Source: Kribbella catacumbae DSM 19601 (GTDB lineage: Bacteria > Actinomycetota > Actinomycetes > Propionibacteriales > Kribbellaceae). From it: 47,123 nt of DNA. Position numbers and translations under genes: made by a program. The notes beneath the pieces are model-generated. The model did not search any database and was not told the DNA's origin. It worked only from the letters and a program-made list of their open reading frames with translations. Location: contig NZ_AQUZ01000065.1 in assembly GCF_000372465.1 (NCBI RefSeq), positions 1-47,123 on the forward strand, written 5' to 3'. Each line of letters opens with the position of its first letter. Position 1 is the first letter of the stretch. Positions 1 through 8,548 of the stretch are shown here, one piece after another.

Positions 1-154
1 TCACCGCCAGCCCAGCGGCCACACTCATCGCCAGCAGGCCCTCACGGGCCGCGCCGGCGACATCGGCCAGCGCGACACACACCTCGTCAGGCAGATCGGA
101 GAAATTCATGGTGTCGGCCTGCGCGGCCGCGTGCAGAGTAGGTACGGTCTTCAT
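1..154 (-). CDS. IS256 (mutator) family transposase, N-terminal fragment cut by the window edge
   Basis: Only about the first 51 residues are in the window; the gene continues past base 1. The translation has the short acidic segment DLPDEVCVALADVAGAAREG followed by an LLAMSVAAGLAV helix, which is how many actinobacterial mutator-type transposases begin. The start ATG (152-154 on the minus strand) follows a strong GAAGGAAGGGG ribosome-binding site. The protein would catalyse cut-and-paste or copy-paste movement of its own element through a DDE active site that lies outside the window. Completeness and activity cannot be judged. Confidence 0.75.
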   Translation of the reverse strand, partial: MKTVPTLHAAAQADTMNFSDLPDEVCVALADVAGAAREGLLAMSVAAGLAV

Positions 155-276
155 GGCGGTCCCCTTCCTTCGGGTGTTCTTGGTCGTTCACCCGAGACCT
201 ACCACCAGGCAGGCCTCAGGTGGGGGACCGCCACCTCAAGTTCCACGAAGACCGGGACAACCTCCGTCCCAGGGTC
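155..276. other. Leader and probable terminal region of the IS256-type element
   Basis: This stretch separates the transposase start from the methyltransferase ATG. It contains an inverted repeat (AGGTGG, seven-base loop, CCACCT at about 218-236). The segment around 235-268 (AAGTTCCACGAAGACCGGGA and onward) has the look of IS256-family ends, which often carry TTCCAC-type sequence. The exact element boundary and any target duplication cannot be fixed because the other end is outside the window. Confidence 0.3.
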
Positions 277-963
277 ATGACGTCCCGGGAAGAGGCGCAG
301 TCGTTCGACCGGCTGGCGGCGCAGTACGACCGACTAGGTGAACTGAGCAACGATGCTGTCGGCGACTGGCTGCCGTCAGTGATCCCTGCCGGACCACAGC
401 TCGGCCGGGCGCTCGACCTAGGCTGCGGCGCCGGCCGGCACGCAGTACGGCTGGCTGACCGCTTTGAGAAGGTGGACGCGGTCGACCTGTCCGCGGCGAT
501 GATCCGGCTGGCCCGGCGCAAGCGACCCCGCTCCAACATCTGCTACCTGGAGGCGGGGATCCTCGACGTCGAGGGCAGCTACGACTTCATCGTTAGCTCC
601 GCAACCCTCCACCACGTCCCCGACCTGCCCGTAGCCCTCAGCCACATCAAGAGCCTGGTGGCACCGGGCGGGCAGGCTGTGCTCGTGGACACTGTGTCCC
701 CGCGCCCAGCCAACCCGCGCTGGTGGCTGTACGGCGGCCAACTCCGCAAACTGGCCCACAACCTGGTACTGCGCGGGCGCGCCGAGGCCTGGGAGATCTT
801 CAAGCTCTCCACTGGCGAATGGCTCGACCACCGGGTCAGTGACCGGTACTTGAGCCGCCAGCAGTTCGAGGAGATCTACGCAGCCGCCTTCCCCGGCGCG
901 GGCTTCACCCGGGTCGGCAACGCCCACGCAATGCTCTGGGCTAGGGAGCGATGTTCTGGTTGA
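277..963 (+). CDS. Class I SAM-dependent methyltransferase
   Basis: A 228-residue protein with the Rossmann-type methyltransferase core. Motif I is LDLGCGAGRHAV near residues 48-58, followed by an acidic strand end (VDAVDLS) that would hold the SAM ribose, and motif IV/post-I SSATLHHVPDL. This is the methyltransf_11/25 pattern for small-molecule methylation; the substrate is unknown. An upstream in-frame GTG at 220 exists, but it lies in probable IS sequence and the family normally begins close to the SFDRLAAQYDRL helix, so ATG 277 is preferred. The 3' end overlaps the convergent FAD oxidoreductase gene by 23 bases. The nearby IS may have replaced its native promoter. Confidence 0.85.
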   Translation: MTSREEAQSFDRLAAQYDRLGELSNDAVGDWLPSVIPAGPQLGRALDLGCGAGRHAVRLADRFEKVDAVDLSAAMIRLARRKRPRSNICYLEAGILDVEGSYDFIVSSATLHHVPDLPVALSHIKSLVAPGGQAVLVDTVSPRPANPRWWLYGGQLRKLAHNLVLRGRAEAWEIFKLSTGEWLDHRVSDRYLSRQQFEEIYAAAFPGAGFTRVGNAHAMLWARERCSG

Positions 964-2311
964 GGTGGAACAGGTTGTTGGGGTCGTACTTGCGTTTCAC
1001 GTCCACTAGTCGCTCGTAGTTGCCCTTGTAGTTGTCAGCGATCCGGTGCTGGTCGTCGCCGGCCATGAAGTTGATGTAGCCGCCGGCCTCGGAGTGCGGC
1101 GACACCGCGTCGTAGTACCCGCGTACCCAGTCGATACCCGCGTCGTTCTGCGCCGGGTCCGGCCACATCCCCGCGATCACTGTCGCGAAGTTGGCTTCCC
1201 TGTAGGCGAAAGCGGTCGCATCGGCCGGTACTCGGTGGCAGGCGCCGTCGATCGGATAGATGTGCACTGTCGAGTTCACAGCCGGTAGACCCGGTGCATG
1301 CTGCAGGTGAGCCTGGATAGCGTCGTCTGTGAGCTCGGTGACGAAGTTGGCCTTCCAGTAGTGCTGCAGGCCTGGCGGCACGAGTGCATCGAACGCACTG
1401 TTCAGTGCGGGGTACGGCATCTGCCCCACCATCTCTGCGACCACAGGGGCGAACTGACGGAACTTGTTGACCTCCTGCTCGCCTTTCTCCGGATTACCTG
1501 CCCAGCAAGCCACTATCAGCGTGAAACAGTCACCGTGACGATCCTCGGGGATGAACGGCAGCGGTGGCGCCAACTGGAACGCCGGGAACCCGCCTAGCTG
1601 CTCTGGAGCATCCTTGATCAGGTCCCGGAATCCAGCGAGCACTGCGGCTCCGTCGGACATCTCGAACAGCATCGGCCCGCCGTAGACGGTGTCCACTGGC
1701 TCCAGCCGGAACTCAAGCGCAGTAACCACGCCGAAGTTGCCGCCGCCACCTCTGAGGGCCCAGAAGAGATCCTCGTGTTCCTTCTCGCTAGCCGTCAGGA
1801 ACCGGCCGTCGGCGGTTACTACGTCTGCGGAGATCAGGTTGTCGCAGGACAGTCCGAGCCCGCGCGCCAGGTAGCCGATACCGCCGCCGAGCGTCAGCCC
1901 GCCGACACCGGTTGTCGAGATGATGCCGCCAGTGGTCGCCAGCCCGAAGGCGTGAGTCGCCGCATTGAAGTCGCCCCACGTCGCGCCGCCGCCGGCGCGC
2001 GCAGTACGGGTGACTGGGTCGACTCGGACGTTGCGTAGTGTGCTCAGGTCGATGACCACGCCGTCGTCACAGGTACCGAAGCCCGGCACGCTGTGGGAGC
2101 CGCCACGGACCGCCAGGTCCAGGTCATTCGCGGCCGCGAAGGCGACGGCTGCCATCACGTCACCGGTGTTCTCACAGCGCAAGACGGCCCGCGGGTGCTT
2201 GTCGTGCATCGCGTTGTAGACCTTGCGCGCCTCGTCGTAGCCCTCGTCCGCGTCCGTGAAGACAGGGCCTCTGGTCCGTGCCTTCAGGTCCTCGATCGTG
2301 TACTCACCCAT
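941..2311 (-). CDS. FAD-binding oxidoreductase, berberine bridge enzyme type
   Basis: A 456-residue flavoenzyme of the PCMH/VAO family with a C-terminal BBE domain. RGGSHS near residue 70 supplies the histidine that normally forms the 8-alpha-histidyl FAD bond. GLSCDN supplies the cysteine that in bicovalent members forms the 6-S-cysteinyl bond, so bicovalent FAD is likely. GVGGLTLGGGIGY is the FAD pyrophosphate loop. The C-terminus has KYDPNNLFHLNQNI, the hallmark of the BBE domain. The start is set by a GGAGGA ribosome-binding site just before ATG 2309-2311; a longer reading frame upstream has no such site. Members oxidise sugars, alkaloids or other secondary metabolites with O2; the substrate here is unknown. 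Confidence 0.9.
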   Translation of the reverse strand: MGEYTIEDLKARTRGPVFTDADEGYDEARKVYNAMHDKHPRAVLRCENTGDVMAAVAFAAANDLDLAVRGGSHSVPGFGTCDDGVVIDLSTLRNVRVDPVTRTARAGGGATWGDFNAATHAFGLATTGGIISTTGVGGLTLGGGIGYLARGLGLSCDNLISADVVTADGRFLTASEKEHEDLFWALRGGGGNFGVVTALEFRLEPVDTVYGGPMLFEMSDGAAVLAGFRDLIKDAPEQLGGFPAFQLAPPLPFIPEDRHGDCFTLIVACWAGNPEKGEQEVNKFRQFAPVVAEMVGQMPYPALNSAFDALVPPGLQHYWKANFVTELTDDAIQAHLQHAPGLPAVNSTVHIYPIDGACHRVPADATAFAYREANFATVIAGMWPDPAQNDAGIDWVRGYYDAVSPHSEAGGYINFMAGDDQHRIADNYKGNYERLVDVKRKYDPNNLFHLNQNIAP

Positions 2312-2707
2312 GACTCCTCCACGGTCCTGCGGGCTTTCCCGATGTTTCGACCGGCGCGCGGTTCGAGACAACGCCGACCAGACCGGCTAGCCACCCCTGC
2401 GAACGCGATGCGTGAGTTCCCCCAGTGAGCATGTGTTCCCCCGGACGGCTGCCAGACCTCCCCCTGACAATTCCGCTAGCCCGAATCTCCCCCTCGCCCC
2501 AGCCATAGTCAACCCCTGCCCGTGCGCCCAGGTGTGGATCCGGCGGATCCCAGCCGGACCCTCCGCTACGGCGATGGCCAACTCGCCGGCAAACGCGCCC
2601 AGGTGATTGTCACGACCGGTTCGCCGCCAGAGCCCCTCGGTCCGCGCGGCATCAACGGCGAAGATCTCGTACTCCGGCCCGAGCACGCACCCGGAGAGAG
2701 CGGTCTC
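2312..2707. other. Intergenic stretch holding a gene relic
   Basis: Four hundred bases with no convincing intact gene. The 5' part (2312-2520) shows nothing recognisable on either strand. The 3' part carries the quinone-reductase relic listed separately. Confidence 0.6.
2522..2690 (+). pseudogene. Relic of an NAD(P)H:quinone oxidoreductase-like (flavodoxin-fold) gene
   Basis: The plus-strand frame reads RYGDGQLAGKRAQVIVTTGS and then GPRGINGEDL. This matches the strand-loop region of NQO1/KefF-type reductases, where the usual pattern is YG.GRLAGKRA..SVTTGG......GPRGING. There is no start, no N-terminal FAD/FMN-binding segment and no C-terminal half, and the frame stops at 2725, so this is a decayed fragment. 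It sits next to an intact flavodoxin-fold reductase on the other strand that is not its obvious duplicate. Confidence 0.55.
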
Positions 2708-3268
2708 TCAGTCCATCGCCAGTAGCGGCGCCCTGGCAGCAAACAATCTTTGCGCCTCCCCGGAGTCAACCTCACCCGGGCGGCTGCCGTAGCCAAGCAG
2801 CTCGCCACCCCAGCTCATGCCGAGGTAGCCGGCACTCAACCGAAGCGTGCCGAGCAGCGGATCCACGTCGACCACATCGTCCGCGGTGTGCGCCGTCACC
2901 GCCCACATCGTCTTGCCACGCATCCGCTCCCGGAAGTCCACGCCAGGAACGCGCATCCACGCCGACCAGTAGTCCAGGTACAGCTTCACGCTCGTGGACA
3001 CGCTGTACCAGTACAGCGGACTCGCGATCACCAGATCCGTCGCCGCCAGGGTTGCGTCGAGCAGTTCCCGCTCGTTCCCCACCGGCTCCGGATAGACCCC
3101 AGAACCCTCGTGCCGCAGATCACGGAACGGTGCCAACGGCAACTCCGCCAACCGCAACCACGTCTGCTCGACGTCGGGAGCCAGCCCAGCAGCCGCCGAC
3201 CGCGCCAGCGCTTCGGTGTTGCCGTTCGCCCGGCTACTCCCGAGCAGAAACAGAAATCTCTCAGCCAT
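2708..3268 (-). CDS. NAD(P)H-dependent FMN reductase / flavodoxin-like oxidoreductase
   Basis: A 186-residue flavodoxin-fold protein. The first strand and phosphate loop read FLFLLGSSRANGNTEALA, the FMN-phosphate loop of NADPH-dependent FMN reductases. The second flavin contact, ASPLYWYSVS, is near residue 85, followed by KLYLDYWSAW. It probably reduces quinones, azo or nitro compounds or flavins. ATG 3266-3268 is placed about six bases after GGAG; an adjacent ATG at 3271 is too close to it. The gene is divergent from the lipoprotein hydrolase, and the intergenic region contains a perfect 13-base palindrome, so local repression is likely. Confidence 0.85.
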   Translation of the reverse strand: MAERFLFLLGSSRANGNTEALARSAAAGLAPDVEQTWLRLAELPLAPFRDLRHEGSGVYPEPVGNERELLDATLAATDLVIASPLYWYSVSTSVKLYLDYWSAWMRVPGVDFRERMRGKTMWAVTAHTADDVVDVDPLLGTLRLSAGYLGMSWGGELLGYGSRPGEVDSGEAQRLFAARAPLLAMD

Positions 3269-3285
3269 CATCAACTCCATGCTCA

Positions 3286-3298
3286 TGCAATTATTGCA
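3286..3298. promoter_or_regulatory. Perfect 13-base palindrome, probable operator
   Basis: The sequence TGCAATTATTGCA is a TGCAAT/ATTGCA inverted repeat around one central base, in an AT-rich patch within a very GC-rich region. It lies 18 bases upstream of the reductase start and 64 bases upstream of the divergent lipoprotein start. That position suits a small dimeric regulator (MarR, TetR or HxlR type), but no such gene is adjacent. Confidence 0.5.
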
Positions 3299-3361
3299 CG
3301 AGCCTACAACCTGCATACGCCGTACGTCGAGGGTCTTGGTACTGGATTGCACTATTGGGAT

Positions 3362-4387
3362 ATGAAGCTGCGCCGGCTGGGATTCGTCGCTCTGGTCCTC
3401 TCGGCGGCCGTCGCCTGCTCGTCGACTCCGACGGCCGACCCCACTCCGAGCCCTCCGCCGTCCACAGCGCCCACCGCCCCGGCCCCCTCGAGTGCGCCGC
3501 CGAGCAGCAGCACCCCGTCCACTCCCGCCGACCCCGTGTCCCTCCAGGCGCTGATGGCGAAGAAGTACGACGGCCGCGACCTCCGTCCCGGCCGCGTCCT
3601 GGCCCGCACCGACGCCTACACCCGGTACTACGTCACCTACGCCAGCGGCAAACTCACGATCTCCGGCATCCTCAACGTCCCGCTCACCCCCGGACGCCAC
3701 CCCGCCCTCGTCCTCAACCACGGCTACATCGACCCAGCCGTCTACACCAACGGTCGTGGCCTGATGCGCGAGCAGGACTACCTCGCCCGCCGCGGGTACG
3801 TCGTACTGCACACCGACTATCGCAATCACGCGCAGTCGTCGAAGGACCCACAGTCCGAGGTCAACGTGCGCCTCGGCTACACCGAAGACGTCATCAACGC
3901 GGTCCTCGCCCTGAAGGCTTCCCCGTACGTCGACCCGCAGCGCGTCGGGTTGTTCGGCCGGTCGATGGGCGGCGGCATCACCTACAACGTGCTCGTCGCG
4001 CAACCAGGTCTCGTCAAGGCCGCGGTGGTCTACGCGGCGGTCAGCTCCAACGCCGTCGACAACTTCAACCGCTGGACCCGCCCGGAGCCCGAGATCGCAG
4101 CGGCCGTCATCCGCGCCCACGGAGACCCGGCCAAGAACCCAGCCTTCTGGCGCAACCTGTCGGCCGTCAACTTCTTCGACCGGATCACCGAACCGCTACT
4201 GATCCAGCAGGGCTTGGCCGACTCCACCTGCCCACCGATCTGGGCCCAGCAAACCCTTACAGCGTTGAAGAAAGCCGGCAAACAAGCCACCCTCCACACC
4301 TACCCCGGCGAAGAACACGCCTTCGCCGGAGCCTGGCCGACCTCAATGGCCAGAACCGTCGCCTTCCTCAAACAACAAGGTGTCTAG
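3362..4387 (+). CDS. Lipoprotein alpha/beta-hydrolase (S9 peptidase/dienelactone hydrolase-like)
   Basis: A 341-residue exported lipoprotein. The N-terminus has a basic start, a hydrophobic stretch and a lipobox ending in AVAC (cysteine about residue 19), then a Pro/Ser/Thr-rich linker to about residue 60. The hydrolase domain has the nucleophile elbow FGRSMGGG, an acid candidate in LADSTCP and the histidine in GEEHAF, together the Ser-Asp-His triad of prolyl-oligopeptidase-like esterases. A surface esterase or peptidase is likely. ATG 3362 is chosen because the signal peptide begins there. The 3' end overlaps the convergent membrane-protein gene by four bases. Confidence 0.87.
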   Translation: MKLRRLGFVALVLSAAVACSSTPTADPTPSPPPSTAPTAPAPSSAPPSSSTPSTPADPVSLQALMAKKYDGRDLRPGRVLARTDAYTRYYVTYASGKLTISGILNVPLTPGRHPALVLNHGYIDPAVYTNGRGLMREQDYLARRGYVVLHTDYRNHAQSSKDPQSEVNVRLGYTEDVINAVLALKASPYVDPQRVGLFGRSMGGGITYNVLVAQPGLVKAAVVYAAVSSNAVDNFNRWTRPEPEIAAAVIRAHGDPAKNPAFWRNLSAVNFFDRITEPLLIQQGLADSTCPPIWAQQTLTALKKAGKQATLHTYPGEEHAFAGAWPTSMARTVAFLKQQGV

Positions 4388-5079
4388 GGCAACGACGGCA
4401 GGTCCCATTCGTCGTTGCGTAGCTTGAGGATCGCCCACCCCACCGCGGCGAATCCGACAGCCTGCAACCCCCACCCGATCAGGTCGAGCGTGTGGTTGGG
4501 AATGATGACCGCGGCAACGAAATGAATCGGCTGCGACACGATCACCGCGACCGCCGCCCACCGCGCGACCACCTGCGACCGCCACAGCGCGACACCGAGC
4601 AGGATCGTGCCCAAGACGTGTCCCAGGACGAAGATCACGGCGGCGAGCTCGCCGGTCGGATGGACCGCCTCGGCGATCCGCGTGAGTGCGTTGGCATCCA
4701 GCCCGGCGTCTGCGCCAGCCCAGAGGAGCTGATCCGCCCCGCCCAGCCAGCCGAGCGACAGATAGCCGGGAACCAGCAGCGCGAGCGCGACCAGGGTCAG
4801 CTTGGGCGCCCGCCGCCGAGTCAGCTTGCCGGCAGCAAACGCGGCCGGCACCAAGGTCAGTACTGCGACGAGCCCGAACCACAGCACCGCCGATGCGCGC
4901 CCCGGCTCCGCGATCGCCTTCGCGGACATCGTCGAGATGTCGTCGACCGTGTCGTAGGGCAGCACGTACCGCAGTACTGCGACCGCGGCCGGGCCGATTG
5001 GCAACAGGATCGCGGCGGTCCAACGGCTGATACCGCGGGTGTCGGCCACGGTCGTAGTACCGGCTGTTGCGGTGGTCAT
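4384..5079 (-). CDS. Six-helix membrane protein of unknown function
   Basis: A 231-residue protein with about six hydrophobic helices, beginning with RWTAAILLPIGPAAVAVLRY and ending with LIGWGLQAVGFAAVGWAILKL. I do not recognise a specific family; it resembles the small DUF4386-type membrane proteins of Actinobacteria. Its ATG overlaps the stop codon of the upstream membrane gene as ATGA (5076-5079), so the two are translationally coupled and probably act together. Both are divergent from the histidine kinase and are its plausible regulatory target. Confidence 0.8.
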   Translation of the reverse strand: MTTATAGTTTVADTRGISRWTAAILLPIGPAAVAVLRYVLPYDTVDDISTMSAKAIAEPGRASAVLWFGLVAVLTLVPAAFAAGKLTRRRAPKLTLVALALLVPGYLSLGWLGGADQLLWAGADAGLDANALTRIAEAVHPTGELAAVIFVLGHVLGTILLGVALWRSQVVARWAAVAVIVSQPIHFVAAVIIPNHTLDLIGWGLQAVGFAAVGWAILKLRNDEWDLPSLP

Positions 5080-5429
5080 CGCGCACCTGCCAACTCGCGA
5101 GCGGGCACCAGCAGGAGCGCCGTACCCAGCGCGGTCAGTCCGACGGCGAGCGCCGCGGCGATCACGGCGGCCGCGGGCACATCACCCGCGAAGAAGGCCG
5201 GTACTGCGCTCAGCGCCGACAGCACCCGCAGAACGATCAACGGTACGACGGCCCGCCGGGCGCCGCGCCAGGCGAACCCCACGAGCACCAGGCTGGCCAG
5301 CCCGAGCGCGGATCCGATCAGCGCAACCTCCATCGGCGGGTGCTCGCCATCGGTCAGCAGCGGCGCGGCCAGATCACCCAGCGACAGCAGTCCGAGCACG
5401 ATCAGCCCGGCGCGAAATGTTCGAGACAT
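5076..5429 (-). CDS. Four-helix small membrane protein
   Basis: A 117-residue protein with about four hydrophobic helices and no polar domain. The start has a strong GGGGAGG ribosome-binding site seven bases upstream. It is the first gene of a two-gene minus-strand operon and overlaps the next gene by four bases. No family is recognised. The 168 bases between it and the plus-strand histidine kinase must hold both divergent promoters. Confidence 0.78.
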   Translation of the reverse strand: MSRTFRAGLIVLGLLSLGDLAAPLLTDGEHPPMEVALIGSALGLASLVLVGFAWRGARRAVVPLIVLRVLSALSAVPAFFAGDVPAAAVIAAALAVGLTALGTALLLVPARELAGAR

Positions 5430-5597
5430 CGTCCAACCTCCCCTGTACTGCGGCCCGGTCGGGCCGTTCCCTCACGATCAGGCCCGGGCTGGTCCCGACG
5501 CCTGAGGTGCGGGTCACTGACCAGCAGGAGATCGCCCGGCACCCGCGGGAACCCGTTCCCGGGACGCCGGGACGCCTCAGGGCGCACACTGATTCTC

Positions 5598-7586
5598 ATG
5601 ACGGACGGCAGCGAGCGCACAACCCACCGCCGGGTGCTGGCGGGCGGGCTGGGTGGGCTCGCGGTGGTCGAGGTTGTGGCCGGGGTGGTTCTCGCGGTGG
5701 TGGTCGGCTGGTCCTTCGACGCCGCACTGGACAGCTTCCTGATCACCAACGGGCTGATGGGGCTCACCTTCGCGACCTGCGGCGCGGTGATCGCCTGGCA
5801 TCGGCCTTCAAATCCGATCGGGTGGCTCTTCATTGCCGACGGCATCGGTCATGCGACCACCGCCTTCGGCGCGCCGCTGGCGCAACTGCTGCATGACAAC
5901 GCGGCGCCGCTCGAAGCACAGCGCGTGCTCGCAACAATCATCATGTGGTCCTGGCCGTGGTCGATCGGCTTGTTCCTGCCGCTGGCGCTGTTGCTGTTCC
6001 CTACCGGCAGGCTGTTGTCGCCGCGCTGGCGGCCCGTTGCCATCGGCATCGTCGTCACGGCGCCGCTGTTCGCCCTCGAGATGGGTGGCGGCTCGGAACC
6101 ACTCTTCGACGGTGGTCCGGCGGGCTACCCCCAGTTCGCCTCGTACGACGACCTGCAACCGTTGTGGACGGCAACCGAGCTCCGCGGCCTGCTCGCCTAC
6201 GGCCTGGCCATCGCCTGTCTCGTCATCCGCTATCGACGGGCTTCTGAAACGGGCCGGCGGCAACTCTTGTGGTTGCTGCTGGCAACCATTCTGGTGATCG
6301 CCTTCATGACGCCGTGGGCCTTCGTGACCGGTACGCCGATCCTGGTTCTGCTCGCGATTCCTCTCATCCCGATCTCTGTCGCGGTCGCGATTCTTCGCCA
6401 TCAACTGCTCGACATCCGGCTGGTCGTCTCCCGCGCACTCACCTGGGCCTTGCTCTCAATCGTTGCCATCGGCGCCTACGCAACGCTGGTCGCCATCACC
6501 GACTCCTTCATCTCATCCCGCTTCGGCCGCTCCGCCACCGTGACTGTGCTCGTCGCGCTGCTGATCGCGCCCGTACTTCCACGCCTGCAACGGTTGGTCG
6601 ATCGAGCCATGTACGGCGATCGCCGCGACCCGGCTCGCGTTGCCTCCCTCGTCGGTGAAGAGTTGTCGTCAGGGGTGGCCGGCGGCATGTCCGGCGTTGT
6701 CGAGGCGGTGCGTTCCGCTTTGCGTCTCCCGTACGTCGCGGTCGCGGCCGATGGGACGCTCGTGGCATCCGCCGGGGTCGCGGGCGACGTAGTACCGATG
6801 GAGCTCTCGTACGGCGGTACTACGGTCGGCTCGCTGCTGGTCGGGTTGCGGTCGGGTGAGTCCGGGTTGTCGCAGACCGACCGGAACGTGCTCGCGCTGG
6901 TCGCAGTACCGCTCGCTGTTGCTGTGCACGCGACCTCGTTGTCGTCGGAGCTGCAGGCGTCGCGGGAGAGGTTGGTCGCGGCGCGCGAGGAGGAGCGGCG
7001 GCGGTTGCGGCGGGATCTGCATGATGGGCTGGGTCCAACGCTGACTGGGATCGCGTTCACGGCTGATGCTGCGGCAAATCTGGTCTCGGCCGATGCTGAG
7101 CGGGCGTCGGAGCTGTTGGGGACGTTGCGGACGGATACGCGGGCGGCGATCTCGGATGTACGGCGGTTGGTGGATGACCTTCGTCCGCCTGCGCTGGACG
7201 AACTCGGGTTGGTGGGTGCGTTGCGCCAGCGGGCGGATCAGCTGTCTTGGCGTGCGGACGGGGCGTCCGTTTCGGTGCAGGTGTCGGCGGAGGGGTTGCC
7301 CGCGTTGCCGGCGGCGCTGGAGGTTGCGGCGTACCGGATCGCGACTGAGGCGCTGACCAATGTCGTCCGGCACTCGCGGGCGACGGCCGCAGTACTGACG
7401 TTGCGCTGCGGCTCGGAACTGGAGGTCGAGGTGACCGACGACGGCCCACCGAACGGCGCCTGGAAGCCCGGCGTCGGCCTGCAGGCCATGCGCGAGCGCG
7501 CCGCCGAACTAGGCGGCCACTTCGAAGCCGGCCCATCGCCCACCGGCGGCCGAGTCCACGCGAGCTTTCCTATGGTGAACTCATGA
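5598..7586 (+). CDS. Membrane histidine kinase of the HisKA_3/NarL-partner type
   Basis: A 662-residue sensor kinase. The first roughly 330 residues contain many hydrophobic helices. A GAF-like segment follows, then the HisKA_3 dimerisation helix REEERRRLRRDLHDGLG with the phospho-accepting histidine at about residue 475. The ATPase has the N box ALTNVVRHS (about residue 585), a G1 box DDGPP and a G2 segment GVGLQAMRERA. It would sense an unknown membrane signal and phosphorylate the next gene product. The start is ATG 5598, although the ribosome-binding site is weak; the much longer upstream frame is not credible. The stop codon overlaps the regulator ATG. Confidence 0.9.
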   Translation: MTDGSERTTHRRVLAGGLGGLAVVEVVAGVVLAVVVGWSFDAALDSFLITNGLMGLTFATCGAVIAWHRPSNPIGWLFIADGIGHATTAFGAPLAQLLHDNAAPLEAQRVLATIIMWSWPWSIGLFLPLALLLFPTGRLLSPRWRPVAIGIVVTAPLFALEMGGGSEPLFDGGPAGYPQFASYDDLQPLWTATELRGLLAYGLAIACLVIRYRRASETGRRQLLWLLLATILVIAFMTPWAFVTGTPILVLLAIPLIPISVAVAILRHQLLDIRLVVSRALTWALLSIVAIGAYATLVAITDSFISSRFGRSATVTVLVALLIAPVLPRLQRLVDRAMYGDRRDPARVASLVGEELSSGVAGGMSGVVEAVRSALRLPYVAVAADGTLVASAGVAGDVVPMELSYGGTTVGSLLVGLRSGESGLSQTDRNVLALVAVPLAVAVHATSLSSELQASRERLVAAREEERRRLRRDLHDGLGPTLTGIAFTADAAANLVSADAERASELLGTLRTDTRAAISDVRRLVDDLRPPALDELGLVGALRQRADQLSWRADGASVSVQVSAEGLPALPAALEVAAYRIATEALTNVVRHSRATAAVLTLRCGSELEVEVTDDGPPNGAWKPGVGLQAMRERAAELGGHFEAGPSPTGGRVHASFPMVNS

Positions 7587-8548
7587 CCACCGCCGACTCC
7601 ACGCCCTCACCTAGGCCGTCGCCACCTGCACCCGCGCCGTCGCCTCCATCCCCACCTGGCCCCAGGCCGTCGCCCTCGCCTGCGCCGTCACCCCCATCAC
7701 CACCTGGCCCGAGGCCTTCGCCCGCCCCGTCACCTCTATCGCCACCTGTCCCCGCACCCTCCCCTTGGCCGCGACGCCCGGCTTCGTCCGCGTCTTCCTC
7801 CACACCTCCGCCTGCACTCAGGCAACCTCCTTCGCCTTCGCCCGCGCCCACGTCTTCCCTTTCACCCCCGCCTGCGCCTTCGGCGGCGGACACAGGTGAC
7901 CACAGCGCAGTGCGCGTTGTGCTGGCAGACGACCACCCAGTGGTGCGCGCCGGTCTCGCCGCGCTGCTCTCATCCCTCCCCGGCATCGAAGTAGTCGGCG
8001 TCGCCGCAACCGGCCGCGAAGCCATCCGCGAGGTAGTGACGACCCGCCCCGACGTCGCAGTTCTCGACCTGCAGATGCCCGACCTCGACGGCTTCGCCGC
8101 AACCCGCGAACTAGCGCGCTCCGCCCCAGAGGTCGCAGTACTGGTCCTGACGATGTTCGACGACGACGACTCGGTCTTCGCCGCCATGCGCGCCGGCGCC
8201 CGCGGCTACCTGGTCAAGGGCGCCGAACAGGACGAGATCGCCCGAGCCATCCGTGCCGTCGCCGCCGGCGAAGCAATCTTCGGCCCCGGCGTCGCGCGCC
8301 GCGTACTCTCCTTCTTCGCCACACCCCCTGCGCCAGCAGCAGAACCGTTCCCGGACCTCACCACCCGCGAGCGCGAAATCCTCGACCTCTTAGCCGCCGG
8401 CCTCTCCAACACCGCCATCGGCACCCGCCTCAGCCTCGCCTCCAAGACCGTGGCCAACAACGTCTCCACCATCTTCACCAAACTCGCCGTAGCCGACCGA
8501 GCCACCGCCATAATCCAAGCCCGCAACGCCGGCCTCGGCAACGCCTAA
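7583..8548 (+). CDS. NarL/FixJ response regulator with a Pro/Ser-rich N-terminal extension
   Basis: A 321-residue regulator. The receiver domain starts near residue 109 (VRVVLADDHPVVRAG), the phospho-acceptor aspartate is about residue 162 in VAVLDLQMPD, and a LuxR-type HTH follows (LTTREREILDLLAAG to about residue 310). The first 108 residues are almost entirely Pro, Ser and Ala, with two to three imperfect copies of PSPPSPPGPRPSP. The ATG overlaps the kinase stop as ATGA, which supports translation from this start rather than from an internal one. It should bind DNA when phosphorylated and control nearby promoters. A prolyl-rich leader of this length is unusual for the family; its role is unknown. 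Confidence 0.9.
   Translation: MTTADSTPSPRPSPPAPAPSPPSPPGPRPSPSPAPSPPSPPGPRPSPAPSPLSPPVPAPSPWPRRPASSASSSTPPPALRQPPSPSPAPTSSLSPPPAPSAADTGDHSAVRVVLADDHPVVRAGLAALLSSLPGIEVVGVAATGREAIREVVTTRPDVAVLDLQMPDLDGFAATRELARSAPEVAVLVLTMFDDDDSVFAAMRAGARGYLVKGAEQDEIARAIRAVAAGEAIFGPGVARRVLSFFATPPAPAAEPFPDLTTREREILDLLAAGLSNTAIGTRLSLASKTVANNVSTIFTKLAVADRATAIIQARNAGLGNA

Noticed and set aside
220..276. Upstream GTG extension of the methyltransferase.
   Set aside because: It lies in probable IS terminal sequence and has no family similarity; ATG 277 fits the family start.
2387..2686. A 99-codon minus-strand frame.
   Set aside because: It is opposite the quinone-reductase relic and has no family pattern or ribosome-binding site.
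2708..4120. A 470-codon minus-strand frame reading through the lipoprotein gene into the flavin reductase.
   Set aside because: The upstream part is the low-complexity shadow of the lipoprotein gene; the reductase has its own start and ribosome-binding site.
7600..7770. Repeated CCACCTG and GCCGTCGC units that might be a CRISPR-like or regulatory repeat array.
   Set aside because: The units are irregular, have no spacers and encode the Pro/Ser leader in frame.
7570..8187. Long Gly/Glu-rich minus-strand frame opposite the response regulator leader.
   Set aside because: It is the complement of the Pro/Ser-rich region and has no start signal or family.
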